DNA from: Parapontixanthobacter sp963736595
GTDB taxonomy: Bacteria > Pseudomonadota > Alphaproteobacteria > Sphingomonadales > Sphingomonadaceae
NCBI GenBank assembly: GCA_963736595.1
Contig: CAVTPG010000004.1
Span: 1-64,000, forward strand
Reading direction: 5' to 3'
Length of the DNA: 64,000 bases
In this document: positions 8,836 through 19,033 of the stretch, piece after piece
Position numbering within the stretch: position 1 is the first letter of the stretch
How the letters are laid out: each line of letters begins with the position of its first letter
Notes under the pieces: generated by a model
The model's database searches: none
What the model saw: only the letters and a program-made list of their open reading frames with translations
Told to the model about the DNA's origin: nothing
Translations under genes and position numbers: made by a program

Positions 8836-11694
8836 TTGATGTTTAAAGCTTTTTCCATACTAACTTGTATTAGTCTGTTTGGGGCTTGCAGTGGTGCAAT
8901 TGCTCATGCCCATAGCGAGACCGCGCAGGCATCACCGGCTGCCGATAAGCGGTCCGGCCTACACGCGTTCCATCCCGGGCAACTGGCCAATGGACTGAGT
9001 TACATAATCGTCCCGCGGCGCAGCGCAGCGTTTCAGGATTCGAAGCGTGTTTCCATACGGATGCGGGTGGAAGGAGGCTGGCGCGCTGAAGGGCGCGGCG
9101 AAAACGGCCTCGTCCATCTGATCGAGCACCTTCCACGCGATGCCAATGGCGAAATGTCTCCCGCAGAGGTCATCGCGTTTCGCGATCAACGCACGGTTGT
9201 GAGAGAGTGGGGGGCCTTCACCTCGCCCTATGCGAGCGAATATTTCCTGACCACCCGGACCAATGATCTGGCGGACGTAGCCGAAGCCCTGCGGTTTTTC
9301 CGCGGGATTGCGAGCGGCTTGCGAATTTCGGCAGAGTTGGTGGATCGCAACCGACAGATTGTCATCAACGAAGGGGCGGGAAGGCTTGCCCAAGACACGA
9401 GACTGTATCAGCGGGCTCGCGCTCTTGCGCCCGGGTCCGAGCGGGATGTGTCGCGTGGTTATAATTCATCCGATGTCGCAACGGCGAGCATTAAAGTGAT
9501 TGATGCGCTTTACGCCCGGGTTTATCGGCCTGAAAATGTCACTTTCGTGATCGTCGGTGATGTCGAACCAGCCGAAATCGATGCCCTCTTGCGCAGCTCG
9601 CTGGGAACGTGGTCTCCCGGCGCACAAAGTGCTGCCCATGCAGCACATGTCGAGTTTGACGCCAACAAAGCACCGGCGGACGTTTCCCTGCAGTATACTA
9701 CCGATATTGACGCCCCCGGTCGCCCTGCCGTGCTCGCTGTTCTTCGTCTTGATATGCCCTATTTTCCGCAGAGCGCTTTGATGCCGTCGCGTCGCGAGGC
9801 CGCAATGCTCAACCGCATCATCGCTCTGATCCTGTCGCATCGGCTCAATCTGCAAGCGCTCGATACTGGGCTGGGCAGCGCCGCCTTCACGGTCGACGAT
9901 ACTGCTCCAGGTAGCAGTTCTCTTATCTGGCAGGCGGATCCTGCAGTGGGGGATTGGCGCCCTTCCCTTGCGATCCTTTTGGACCAGGTTGCCGCGGCGC
10001 AGGAAGGTGGCTTCACCGCAAGAGAATTGGCCATCGCAAAGCGCGTGATCCTGCGGGAGATTAGCGACCAGCACGAGCAAGCGTTGCTCCATAGCAACAG
10101 CAGAGTGTCCGCGAGCATCACCGAGGCCATTACCAGCAGGTATGACCTGCAGTCCGAGCAAAGCCTTTTCGCAGTGGAGCGCCGATTTCTGACGGACATC
10201 AGCCTCGAGAAATTGAACAATGCCTGGCGCCGGGTCGCGCTCGGCAAGCCGTTGCGGGCCAGACTTGAAGGGTTTGCGGGGGAGGGAGGCACCGAACCCT
10301 CTAACGAGCTGGCCAGCTTTGTAAGTGCCTATAAGCGCAGGCCTCTCAGGGCGTCAAACGGCACCACAGCCGAACATGGTAAAGACCAATTCAGCGGCCA
10401 GCCGGGCACGATCTTGTCTGACGAGCGCTCGCCCGACGGAATCCGTAGCGTGGCGTTTGCGAATGGCTCCACATTGCGCCTCGTCAAGCGCGAGCATCAG
10501 GGGAAATATCTTGAGGTTGCCGTCTATGCAAATGCCCCTGAAGCACGCGCGCGCCTGACGCATTGCGAAACTTTGGTCTTGCCCTACTTCGTGCGGGCGG
10601 GAGGCACCGCCGCGCAAGTCGAACGGGAGATACACGATGCATCTTGGGGGAGGGATATTCGCAATTTTCCCTTCGAAGATGAACATCGATCGGGTATCAG
10701 AACCGGCGCATCGGTGAGAAGCGAGGATGCGGCGGCAGCGCTTGGCTACCTGTTTGCCTATATATCCGATCCTGGATTTCGAGACAGCGGCGATGAAGTC
10801 GCACGCGGACGCGCTCGAGATGCCTTGAGCGCATCGCCTCGCGACCCGTTAAGGACCGTTGTGGGGTCGCTTGAAGGCCGCTTGGAACCCGGAACCATCG
10901 CCTATGAAGAGGCAGTGGAAGAACGCTGCGCAAGCTCGGCTGAAATGGCCCGCGCCTAGACTTTTGCACCCTATTCTCGCCCAAGGCTCTATTGATGCAG
11001 CTATCGCAGGGAATATGAATGAAGAGGAGATGATTGCGCTGTTCGCTTCAACGCTTGGCCAAGGAGAACGCGAAAAAAGTAAGCGCGGCCTTTCAGACTT
11101 GAAAGACCCGCCTCTGCCCCCCGCATTCACGCTCGACATGCCGCTTAGCCTTGGAGGACAAGAAATTGCCGGGGCTGCGTGGGCCATTAGTGAGCCCGCC
11201 GATGCACATGAACGCGCAGCTACAGGTGCTTTTCACAGCCCTGTTTGCGCGCATGATTTACAACGAACTTGTCGAACAAGGGACCAGTTATAACCCGCGC
11301 GTGGAACGTATCGAACTTGTAGAGCGATATCGACAGCCGATTCTCGCTGCGGCTGTCACGGTTCCGCAAGGACAGGCAGCCAAGGTGGCCGCCGCTATCA
11401 ACGAAGTTGCGGCGAACCTCGCCGGGCCCGGCCCGGATACCGTTGCTTCTGGAAACCATACGCGCGTTGACGATCGATGGTATAACAGGATCTTACAACC
11501 AGGACAGGGCCTGGGCCTATCAGGCCGCCCAGCTTTCTTTTCGCCCGATCATATTTCGAATCTGGCGCGAAGCGGCAACGCAATTGCAGACCGTAACCGC
11601 CGATGAGATTAGAGATCTCGCGCGTGACACTTTCGCACGCCCACTTGTCCAAACGCGCGCCGAGTCTGAAACAACGTCAGCTTCCGGGAATTAA
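8836..11694 (+). pseudogene. M16-family metallopeptidase (insulinase/PqqL-like), three frameshifts
   Basis: The start at 8836 gives a signal or lipoprotein-like N-terminus (SILTCISLFGACSG). The inverted zinc motif HLIEH is at residues 94-98, with a downstream Glu in QIVINEGAGR. The first frame stays open to 10959. Coding then moves frame near 10.95 kb (PRLLHPILAQGSIDAAIAG), near 11.15-11.2 kb (FTALFARMIYNELVEQG, the second M16-type domain) and near 11.45 kb (RALTIDGITGSYNQDRAW), ending at 11694. The total of 953 codons fits a full two-domain M16 peptidase. The three shifts sum to a multiple of three. It was an active family member and is interrupted here, by decay or read errors. Confidence 0.8.
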
Positions 11695-11841
11695 AGGCGA
11701 CGGCCTGAATGACCGAAATTGGAGCGCAAAGCTGTCTCTCAAATCGCTGTCGCGAAACAAATGGCAAAAGGATTCTTAAACTGCCGACTTTCTTTCGGGA
11801 CATAGTGTCACGGTAGTTCCAGCCCATAACAGGAGTGGAAC

Positions 11842-12516
11842 ATGCTGTATGACAAGGATCAAATTCGTCTGGAGAAAATAGCGGCAGAGCGAGCGGCAAA
11901 GCAAGAAAAGATCAAGGCGCAGCTTGCCGAAATCAACAGGGAAAAGCGTGCCGCGGAAAGTCGGCTAAAGGCCGTTTCAAAGCACGAAAATTGGCATTCA
12001 AGAATTCTTGCGCTGCCAATGCGCGAAGTAGATCTCACCGGTGAAGACGGACCGGCTTTCTATTATCTTAAACAGCTGTCGGCGAAGGAATACTTCGGGT
12101 CCATCAGCGCAGTAGCTGCAGACGAGGAAAAAAGGATGCTATCGCCGAACTGGAATATGCAGCCGTGGAGGCGGAACCATGGCCAGAATTGGACGCGACG
12201 GGGCGAGGCTATCCATTTTGAAAAGCAGAAGCAGAAATACCAGGACGAATGTCTCAGTTTCGCGCAGTGGCAGGCAGAGAATCCTGACAAGACTGGCTGG
12301 CGCGACAAACCAGCGACACGCCTTCAGTATTTCCTCATGTGGCGCACTGCACAGCGCCTGAACATCCAGACGCCGGTGAACATCAAGCGCGGCGAGGCAT
12401 ATGACTGGTTGAGTGAGAGGGACGCGAACCTTCGTTTCAACGATGAAGCGCGTGCGACCGCCGCAGTTAGCGACAGCGTGAAGGCGGGCGCTCCGTTGGG
12501 CAGCCACAATGATTGA
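11842..12516 (+). CDS. Hypothetical coiled-coil protein
   Basis: 224 residues, not recognised. Residues 1-50 are strongly charged and helical (RLEKIAAERAAKQEKIKAQLA), predicting a coiled coil. The rest has many Trp residues (NWNMQPWRRNHGQNWTRRG, CLSFAQWQAENP, LMWRTAQRL). There is no signal peptide or membrane segment. The upstream AGGAGTGG is a ribosome binding site. The stop overlaps the start of the next gene, so the two are probably translated together. It lies in the mobile block between the M16 peptidase and a decayed region. Confidence 0.6.
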   Translation: MLYDKDQIRLEKIAAERAAKQEKIKAQLAEINREKRAAESRLKAVSKHENWHSRILALPMREVDLTGEDGPAFYYLKQLSAKEYFGSISAVAADEEKRMLSPNWNMQPWRRNHGQNWTRRGEAIHFEKQKQKYQDECLSFAQWQAENPDKTGWRDKPATRLQYFLMWRTAQRLNIQTPVNIKRGEAYDWLSERDANLRFNDEARATAAVSDSVKAGAPLGSHND

Positions 12517-12832
12517 TCCTGCTCAGCCCGAGGACTCTCAACATAAATGGCAGCGAGGGGTGACTTTCGAAACTATTGAAGTCGTTCAGTCGATTATCGA
12601 AGGTCTTGTCGAAACACTAAAACAGGTTGGCGCCGAAGACCAAATGGACCGGCCCAAGAACTGGCTTTCCGAAACGCAGGAGATCGCGGAAAACATCGTC
12701 CAGCTTTGTGATGTTTATGATGCATGGGTAACTGACTATCATACCTTTCACGCTAGTCAGGAAGCAGCCTTGGAGCAGCCAGCTCAGGGAACTGACATCC
12801 CCATTTGCGGAATGAGTTATGTTTGCGACTGA
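12509..12832 (+). CDS. Hypothetical small acidic protein
   Basis: 107 residues, not recognised. The ATG overlaps the end of the upstream gene by 8 bases, implying translational coupling. The sequence is acidic and helical (TIEVVQSIIEGLVETLKQVG, SETQEIAENIVQLCDVYDAWV) and ends with a Cys-containing tail. No membrane or export signal is seen. A small acidic partner of the coiled-coil protein is possible but speculative. Confidence 0.5.
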   Translation: MIDPAQPEDSQHKWQRGVTFETIEVVQSIIEGLVETLKQVGAEDQMDRPKNWLSETQEIAENIVQLCDVYDAWVTDYHTFHASQEAALEQPAQGTDIPICGMSYVCD

Positions 12833-12842
12833 GATTGAAAAA

Positions 12843-14660
12843 ATGGAATGCGTGCGGCAGCGCGCGAACAAATGCAACGCGGGACGGCAACCCCATCGCA
12901 GGGTCCACACGGCGTGCCCGGATTGATTGATGGATGGGACTATTGTTCCGATTTCAGCAAAGCCGATACGACCCCTTTTCGGCGTCTGGCGCACGCCCCA
13001 TCTTTCGCTAGGCAGTTTTTCATAAGTCTGTAGATGATGCACCGGAGCAGATGTTGCAAGCTGGACTGGCGCAAAACGATCTTTACGCTCGGTTTTGGCG
13101 CCTAAGTGGTCTGCTTGCTGACGATCGATCTGCACGCGAACAACTGGCCATTGATGCTGACGCAGATCTCGGCAGCCCGTCTTTGGGTAGATAGGCGGGA
13201 TTTCTTTCGGCCAATCAATCCCAACGAAGGAAACCGTTCGTGATACAATTATTCGGTCGGTGCTTGGTCACTCCTTGCTCAATGGCGCCGTCTTCATTCG
13301 CGATCTCAGCGCGAAAAACAGCGAACTAGCTGCTTTATTGCTGGCAAAGAGAATTTACGAAGGCCGCACAGCGGCATCCTGAGGTCAAAGAGATGGACTG
13401 GCCACCGTCCTGCAAAAAACGTTGGGCGAAACACGGCGGCGCCAATCATATACCGCCATTCTATTTCCTGTGCCATCTGGCAGAATTCCAGCGCCTGGGA
13501 CAGAACAGCGTCGCTCTAATGCGGTTGTCGTTCAATGAGGACGGCGAAGAACTTTCCATACGGCGGCTTAAGGAAAAAATGAGCGACACCATGGACATGG
13601 CTGCTGGAAAACGTAATCGGTTCGCTGGACGACAATATCCGCGCCTTGCTCGGAATGTGCATCTTATCAAACGCATGCGCTTTTGCCGGTGCCAGAAGCT
13701 TACAAAACTGGGAATGCAGATCAGGCAACGGCTCACAGTAAACGTGTATCCGACTTACTGAGAACGAATCTGGCTCGCATGGGAGACGGGTTCGAAGCAG
13801 CCATGACAGGACGCTCTGGAAGCAAAGCAGCCGCACTTGTGCTACAGTCACTCGCCGATCACCATGACCGGTTCCCAGATATTGCTACGGGCGGTCCAAC
13901 GAACCGCATGCGCGGTACGAAATGAAGGCGCCGTAACATATTGGGGAAACGATTGGTTGGATCATGCAGCGTTTGGATTGGCTCAGCTTGCTGTATCTGC
14001 TCAGCAGCACAACACGGCGCATGGCGAAGTGAAATTGCCATTGGATCGTAGGACGAATGCGAAAGCGGGCCGGGTTATCGGACTCAAGCAAGCCAATGGT
14101 AAGAATTGTCTATTTCTGGCTCGAAACTGCAAATAGCAAAGCGTTTGAAAATCAAATACGAAGTTTTAGCGAAGATTACGATGGAGAAAAGTCAGCGTTT
14201 TCCGGTGCAGCTCTAGAGACTTTGAGCAATGAAATCCGCACACACGCTATCAGCGACATCTGGAAAGAAGCACGAAGGAATGAGCCGCCCAACCAGCTTG
14301 GTTCCAGTGCGATGTATTTTGCTGAGCCGTGGTATGACAAAAACTATACCGGCGATCTTGGCTGGTATCGAGATCGACAAGGGGAATCGAACGCATCTTT
14401 CGCAAGCTTGGGCCTGACCATGCCGTTTGATCCTGTCTCTCAAGCAAACAAGCTGCCTGAAACCCGACATGCACCACATCAGCGTATCCAAGGGGAACGC
14501 CATCACAAGAAAATAGGACGAAACCACCCTAGCACAGGAGGCGCGGCATCGGCAGCTATTGCCGTGCGTGACCTCGCGATGACCATCAGCGCCTTTTCAG
14601 CCGACCCCCAACTCACGTGGATGAAAGGCAAAAGTTCCGATGCACGACGTAACTCATTTA
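12843..14660 (+). pseudogene. Decayed coding region of unknown identity
   Basis: No single frame stays open, yet protein-like segments appear in changing frames on the plus strand. Examples are FRRLAHAPSFARQFF (12.97-13.02 kb), LYARFWRLSGLLADDRSA (13.08 kb), SVLGHSLLNGAVFIRDL (13.26 kb), RLSFNEDGEELSIRRLKEK (13.52 kb), SDLLRTNLARMGDGFEAAM (13.75 kb), YWGNDWLDHAAFGLAQLAV (13.94 kb) and MYFAEPWYDKNYTGDLGWY (14.31 kb). This pattern suggests one or two former genes broken by many indels. I do not recognise the family. Short open frames here should not be annotated as separate proteins. Confidence 0.45.
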
Positions 14661-14900
14661 ACTGTCGAGATCATTGCACGTGACAACTGTCTGGCAATGG
14701 TCATGGACCGCCGCACTGCAACCCGGAAGAATAACTCAAAAAGGGACGGCAAACCCGCTCTGGTTGCCCTTCCAGACGATCTCGCGGTAGCTATAGATTT
14801 GTCCGATGATGTTCACGCAGAAGTGGACATACTGGATCGCCTGGTCGGCAACGAGATCCTTAACCTGTTCGATTGCTGCGAACGGAAACCACACAAGTAG
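14640..14900 (+). CDS. Hypothetical small protein preceding the recombinase
   Basis: 86 residues ending ten bases before the recombinase start. Not recognised. It contains RRTATRKNNSKRDGKPALVAL followed by an acidic stretch (DDLAVAIDLSDDVHAEVDIL). No strong ribosome binding site precedes the ATG, and the N-terminal part may belong to the decayed region before it. Its position suggests a small regulator or accessory of the recombinase, but the sequence does not prove it. Confidence 0.35.
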   Translation: MHDVTHLTVEIIARDNCLAMVMDRRTATRKNNSKRDGKPALVALPDDLAVAIDLSDDVHAEVDILDRLVGNEILNLFDCCERKPHK

Positions 14901-14909
14901 GAGCTCACC

Positions 14910-16553
14910 ATGGATAGTCTAGCAAGCCTGAAATGCGTTATCTACGCTCGGGTCAGCACAACACGTCAGGCTGACAACGATATCTCCATTCCGGACCAGG
15001 AGACGCAGGGCACAACGCTACATCTCTGAGCGTGATGGAGACACACGTAAGGACGTATGTCGAACCCGGCGCAAGCGCGACGACAACTGCCAGGCCGGTC
15101 TATCAGGAGATGCTGGCCGATGCACAGGCAGGCAAGTTCGATGTCGTCGTCACATTCGCGCTTTCTCGCATGTTCCGCAACGCGCTTGGACTATTTGCAG
15201 GCCCGCGCAGAATTCCGTTCTGCCGGGATCCAGCTTATCTCGATTACGCAGGATTTCTCGAACGATCCCGCCGGAGAACTGGCGCTTTCGATGGTTGCGA
15301 TCTTCGACGAATATCATTCGGCGGAGAATGCGAAGCACGTCAAACGCACAATGCTTGAGAATGCCCGGCGAGGCTTCTGGAACGGTCAGACGCCTTCCTT
15401 GGGGTTCAGACCACCACTGTTCCCCAGCCGAAGGGAAAGGACCGCAAGAAGCTGATGATCGACGAGGAGACCGCTCCACTCGTGCGGTTCATTTTCAACA
15501 CGTACGTTCACGGCACGCCCGAAGGACCGATCGGCATCACAAAGCTGGCGAGCTTTGCTGAACGAGCGCGGCGACACCATTCGCGGGAAGAAGTTCCACG
15601 TGTCCAACGTCCACTTCATTCTGACGAACACGGCCTACATCGGTGTGGTGTTTTTCAACAAGCGTGATTCCCGCGCCAAAGTTACTCGCCCGGAATCAGA
15701 ATGGGTTCCGATGAGTGTGCCGCCAATCATTGACGAAGATACTTTTCTATCCAAGCGCAGGCCCAGATGGCGGCGCGCGACCCCAAAATGGGTAGCGCTG
15801 CAGAGCGCACGAGAAAGAACCTTCTAACCAAGAAGGTCAAATGCGGAACCGGAAATGAAGATGGATGCGGCGGCGGTATGACGACCGCCACCGGCAAATC
15901 TGGTCAGCATCGATACTACGCTTGTCACACCTCTACCAAGGCAGGGAAATCCGAATGTCCGGGACGGTGGACGCCGATGGACAAACTCGACGATATTGTC
16001 GTTGAGAGTGTTATCGAGAAGGTGCTCGCACCCGACCGCCTTTCCAAGCTTTTGGAAGCGTGGCTTGATCGTAGTGCGCATGGTGAAACTCAGGACCGCA
16101 AAGAGTTGAAGAGTCTCAGTTCGCGCCAGACTCGCCTAGAAGGTGAAAGTGCTTCAGTCATCAAACTGGTTCGCAATCAAATTCTTTCACCGGACGACCC
16201 TCAGGTCGAAAAGGAGCTTGGCCAGATTGCTGCGCAGAAACGCGCTGTAGCTGCTGACATCGACGCCCTCGAACGTAAGCTCGCCGACCCCGCCAAAGCG
16301 ATCACGCCCGTCATTCTGGCAAAGTTTGGCGAACTGATCGCCGAGTACGATGCACGATCGCAACAACCCCCTGCGGCAGGCATATGTCGATCTTCTCATC
16401 TCGCGGGTCGAGGTGGGCAACGAGGTCGTTCGTATTATGGGGAGCAAGACCGCTTTGTCCCGCGCAGCCAGCGGAACACCGCCGCATGCGGTGCCCAGAA
16501 CTGAACGGGAATGGTGCGCCCGGCAGGACTCGAACCTGCTGCCTCAAGATTAG
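14910..16553 (+). pseudogene. Large serine recombinase, disrupted by about seven frameshifts
   Basis: The start follows AGGAGCTCACC. The N-terminus KCVIYARVSTTRQ carries the catalytic Ser16 and Arg14 of the resolvase/invertase fold. Later pieces lie in changing frames: FDVVVTFALSRMFRNA, GELALSMVAIFDEYHS, ENAKHVKRTMLENARRGFW, LVRFIFNTYVHG, FILTNTAYIGVVFFNKRD, then a zinc-ribbon region (CGTGNEDGCGGG, YYACHTSTKAGKSECPG) and a C-terminal coiled coil. Frame changes fall near 15.00, 15.04, 15.18, 15.41, 15.56, 15.76 and 16.35 kb. Such enzymes integrate and excise elements. The C-terminal reading runs into the tRNA-Arg gene. It is inactive as written; its end is approximate. Confidence 0.85.
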
Positions 16554-16588
16554 AAGTCTCGCGCTCTATCCAGATGAGCTACGGGCGC
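16512..16588 (-). tRNA. tRNA-Arg (anticodon TCT)
   Basis: A 77-base cloverleaf on the minus strand. The acceptor stem GCGCCCG/CGGGCGC is perfect. The D arm is GCTC...GAGC, the anticodon loop is CTTCTAA, the T arm is GCAGG-TTCGAGT-CCTGC, and the CCA end is encoded. Its 3' end faces the disrupted recombinase, so the 3' half of this gene is the likely attachment site of the mobile block to its left. Confidence 0.95.
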
Positions 16589-16660
16589 GCACCCTTGCGG
16601 GGCACAAATTGTCGTTAGCGTGCTTTTCTCGCGTGACAAACACCGTTAGGCGCTTCGCCC

Positions 16661-17468
16661 ATGAAAATTTCCGATCCCAGCCGCGCCGACACCAGCGCCG
16701 ACACCGATACCGACATCAGCACCAAGATCGTTTCTGGCGATGCAAATGCCCCGCGCGCCTTTCGCTATTACGACCTGATCATGGCCGCATTTGTGGCGAT
16801 CCTGCTGCTATCCAACGTCATCGGTGCGGCCAAGCCCAGCTACATCACCCTGCCCGGCGGCACACAGTGGATCTTCGGCGCGGGCGTCTTGTTCTTCCCC
16901 ATCAGCTACATCATCGGCGACATCCTGACCGAAGTGTATGGCTATGCCCGCGCGCGCCGCGTGATCTGGACCGGATTTGCAGCGCTCATCTTTATGGCGT
17001 TCATGGCGTGGGTGGTCGTGGCGTTGCCGCCCGCCGATGGCTGGCCCCACCAGGCTGCTTACGAGGCCGTGTTCGGCAATAGCTGGCGCATTGTCATTGC
17101 CTCGATCACGGCATTCTGGGTCGGGGAATTTGCCAACAGCATCGTGATGGCGAAGATGAAAATCTGGACCCAAGGCAAGGCGCTATGGATGCGCACAATC
17201 GGATCGACCGTGGTCGGGACAAGGCTTTGACAGTCTGATCTTCTATCCGCTGGCGTTCTGGGCGGTTACGGGCTGGACGAGCGAGCAAATCCTGATGGCG
17301 GTCATCTCGCAATGGTTCATCAAGGTTGCGTGGGAGGCGCTGCTGACACCTGCCACATATGCCGTCATCAATTTCCTGAAGCGCAAGGAAGGCGTCGATC
17401 TGTATGATCGCGAAACCGACTTTTCACCTTTTAGCAAGATTGAGAAAAGCCAAGCCGATATAACTTAA
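16661..17468 (+). CDS. yhhQ: Queuosine precursor transporter (YhhQ family), one-base frameshift
   Basis: The protein imports the queuosine precursors preQ0/preQ1 across the inner membrane. The open frame from 16661 covers the first membrane segments (FRYYDLIMAAFVAILLLSNV, VLFFPISYIIGDILTEVYGYARAR, TAFWVGEFANSIVMAKMK), including the conserved GDILTEVYGY block. Near 17218 the text GGGACAAGGC carries one extra A. Without it the reading continues as VGQGFDSLIFYPLAFW and LLTPATYAVINFLKRKEGVD to a stop at 17466-17468. The length of 808 bases is 3n+1, fitting a single insertion. It is convergent with ppx, overlapping by four bases. Confidence 0.85.
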
Positions 17469-19033
17469 GCCGTGATGGGCATCGACAAGTCGATTTTCTG
17501 CCCGCTGGTTCCATCCGGCACGATCTGCGTGGTGTAATCGAGGCCAAGGCGATCGCCCAGCAGCCGTAAGTCCTTCTCATTCGGCACGCCGAACAAATCG
17601 CGATGGCTTTCTTCCAGTTGCAGGACCAGCGTATCCTTATCGCGCCGCAACGATGTCGCTTGCAAGCTGCGCCGCGACCGTGTGCCAAGCCGGCGGCACA
17701 AACGCACCGCAAGCCCCCAGCAGATCGCTTCTTCCAACTGCTCTTCGGTGGCCAGCTTGTGCAGATCGTCGGGCAGTTTCGTGACGTTGCCATTGGCGCA
17801 GATTGCTGCTGCCAGCATCGCGCGCTCTTGCGGCCCGATGTCGAGCCAGCGTTTATACAGCGCCCAGTCGGTGGCTTGTTGCACGCGCAAGTTCGGCTCG
17901 ATCTGCATCGCGGCCAGCGCCAGCGTGGTTGCCGCAAGACGCAGGCGTTCGGCCCCATGACCGGCGGCGGGCACGGCACGCACGGTCCAGCCCGCAACCC
18001 GCGCGGCCAATATGGGCGATGCGCCATATTGCGCGCCGAACACGCCCACTCCGGCCAGCAGCGGGTCTTGTGCTTTCAGATGATCGGGCAAGCTGGCTTG
18101 CAACACCCCTTCGCGCAAACCCCAGGATGAGAAGACGACCCGCTCGGGCGCCAATCGCTTTAGCAAGACCGACAGCAGGACCGCCGCATCGGGCAGCTTT
18201 TCGGCCCGCATCGAGGAAATGCGCGGAATATCGCTTAGGTCATCGACGTCCAGCTTTGCCATTTGCGCGACCAGCTTGGCCGCTTGCCTGGCTGGAAGGC
18301 CCAGCCCATGCGGATCGGTCAGCGGTGTGTTGGCCTCGTTCATCGCGTAAACCGCCATCGCGCGCCATGTTCCGCCGACCAGATACAGCGTTTCGCCCGC
18401 CGCCAGATCGTCGTTTTTGGCCGCGTCCCAATCCGCTTTCTTGAGCATCTGTGTAATCGGCTTGGCCAGATCGTCGGGATGCTCGGCCCGCAAAGCAGCC
18501 AGCCGCAATGTGCCCAGCGGCAGACTGGTTGCACCGCTTGCCTGGCCATCGGAAATCTGCACCAGTTCGAGGCTGCCCCCGCCAAGATCGGCAACCAGTC
18601 CGCTTGCGCCCGGAAACGCGCCCATCACGCCTTGCGCGCTGTAATGCGCTTCCTCCTCGCCAGTCAGGACGCGCGGGCTAAAACCAAGTGCGGTAATATC
18701 TTCGAGGAATGCCGCCCCGTTGCTGGCTTCGCGCACGGCAGCGGTCGCCACCGTCGTCACGTCGGTAATGTCGAGGTCTTCGAACACCAGTGCGTAGCGT
18801 TTCAAACCGCGCATCGCGAGCGCGATAGAGTCCGCCGCGAGAATCCCGTCGCTGGCAATTTGCTTACCCAGCTTCGCCGTCACTTTTTCGTTGTGCAATA
18901 CGGTGGGCGCGCGCGGACTGCCGCCGAAAATGACCGCACGAACGGTGTTCGAGCCGATATCGACCACGGCCCGCTCCGCCACTGTGCCGGAAAAGCCGTC
19001 ATCGCGGCTGCGCTTGCGTGTTCTGCCTTGCAT
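17465..19033 (-). CDS. ppx: Exopolyphosphatase, Ppx/GppA family
   Basis: 522 residues. Cytosolic enzyme of the ASKHA fold that removes terminal phosphate from polyphosphate (or from pppGpp in GppA-like members). Seen: the phosphate-1 motif VDIGSNTVRAVIF, the middle block ATAAVREASNG with LTGEEEAHYSAQG, and the phosphate-2 motif LVADLGGGSLELV. The C-terminal helical HD-like domain follows. The ATG overlaps the ppk stop by one base (TAATG), so ppk and ppx form a coupled operon that makes and breaks down polyphosphate. Confidence 0.93.
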   Translation of the reverse strand: MQGRTRKRSRDDGFSGTVAERAVVDIGSNTVRAVIFGGSPRAPTVLHNEKVTAKLGKQIASDGILAADSIALAMRGLKRYALVFEDLDITDVTTVATAAVREASNGAAFLEDITALGFSPRVLTGEEEAHYSAQGVMGAFPGASGLVADLGGGSLELVQISDGQASGATSLPLGTLRLAALRAEHPDDLAKPITQMLKKADWDAAKNDDLAAGETLYLVGGTWRAMAVYAMNEANTPLTDPHGLGLPARQAAKLVAQMAKLDVDDLSDIPRISSMRAEKLPDAAVLLSVLLKRLAPERVVFSSWGLREGVLQASLPDHLKAQDPLLAGVGVFGAQYGASPILAARVAGWTVRAVPAAGHGAERLRLAATTLALAAMQIEPNLRVQQATDWALYKRWLDIGPQERAMLAAAICANGNVTKLPDDLHKLATEEQLEEAICWGLAVRLCRRLGTRSRRSLQATSLRRDKDTLVLQLEESHRDLFGVPNEKDLRLLGDRLGLDYTTQIVPDGTSGQKIDLSMPITA

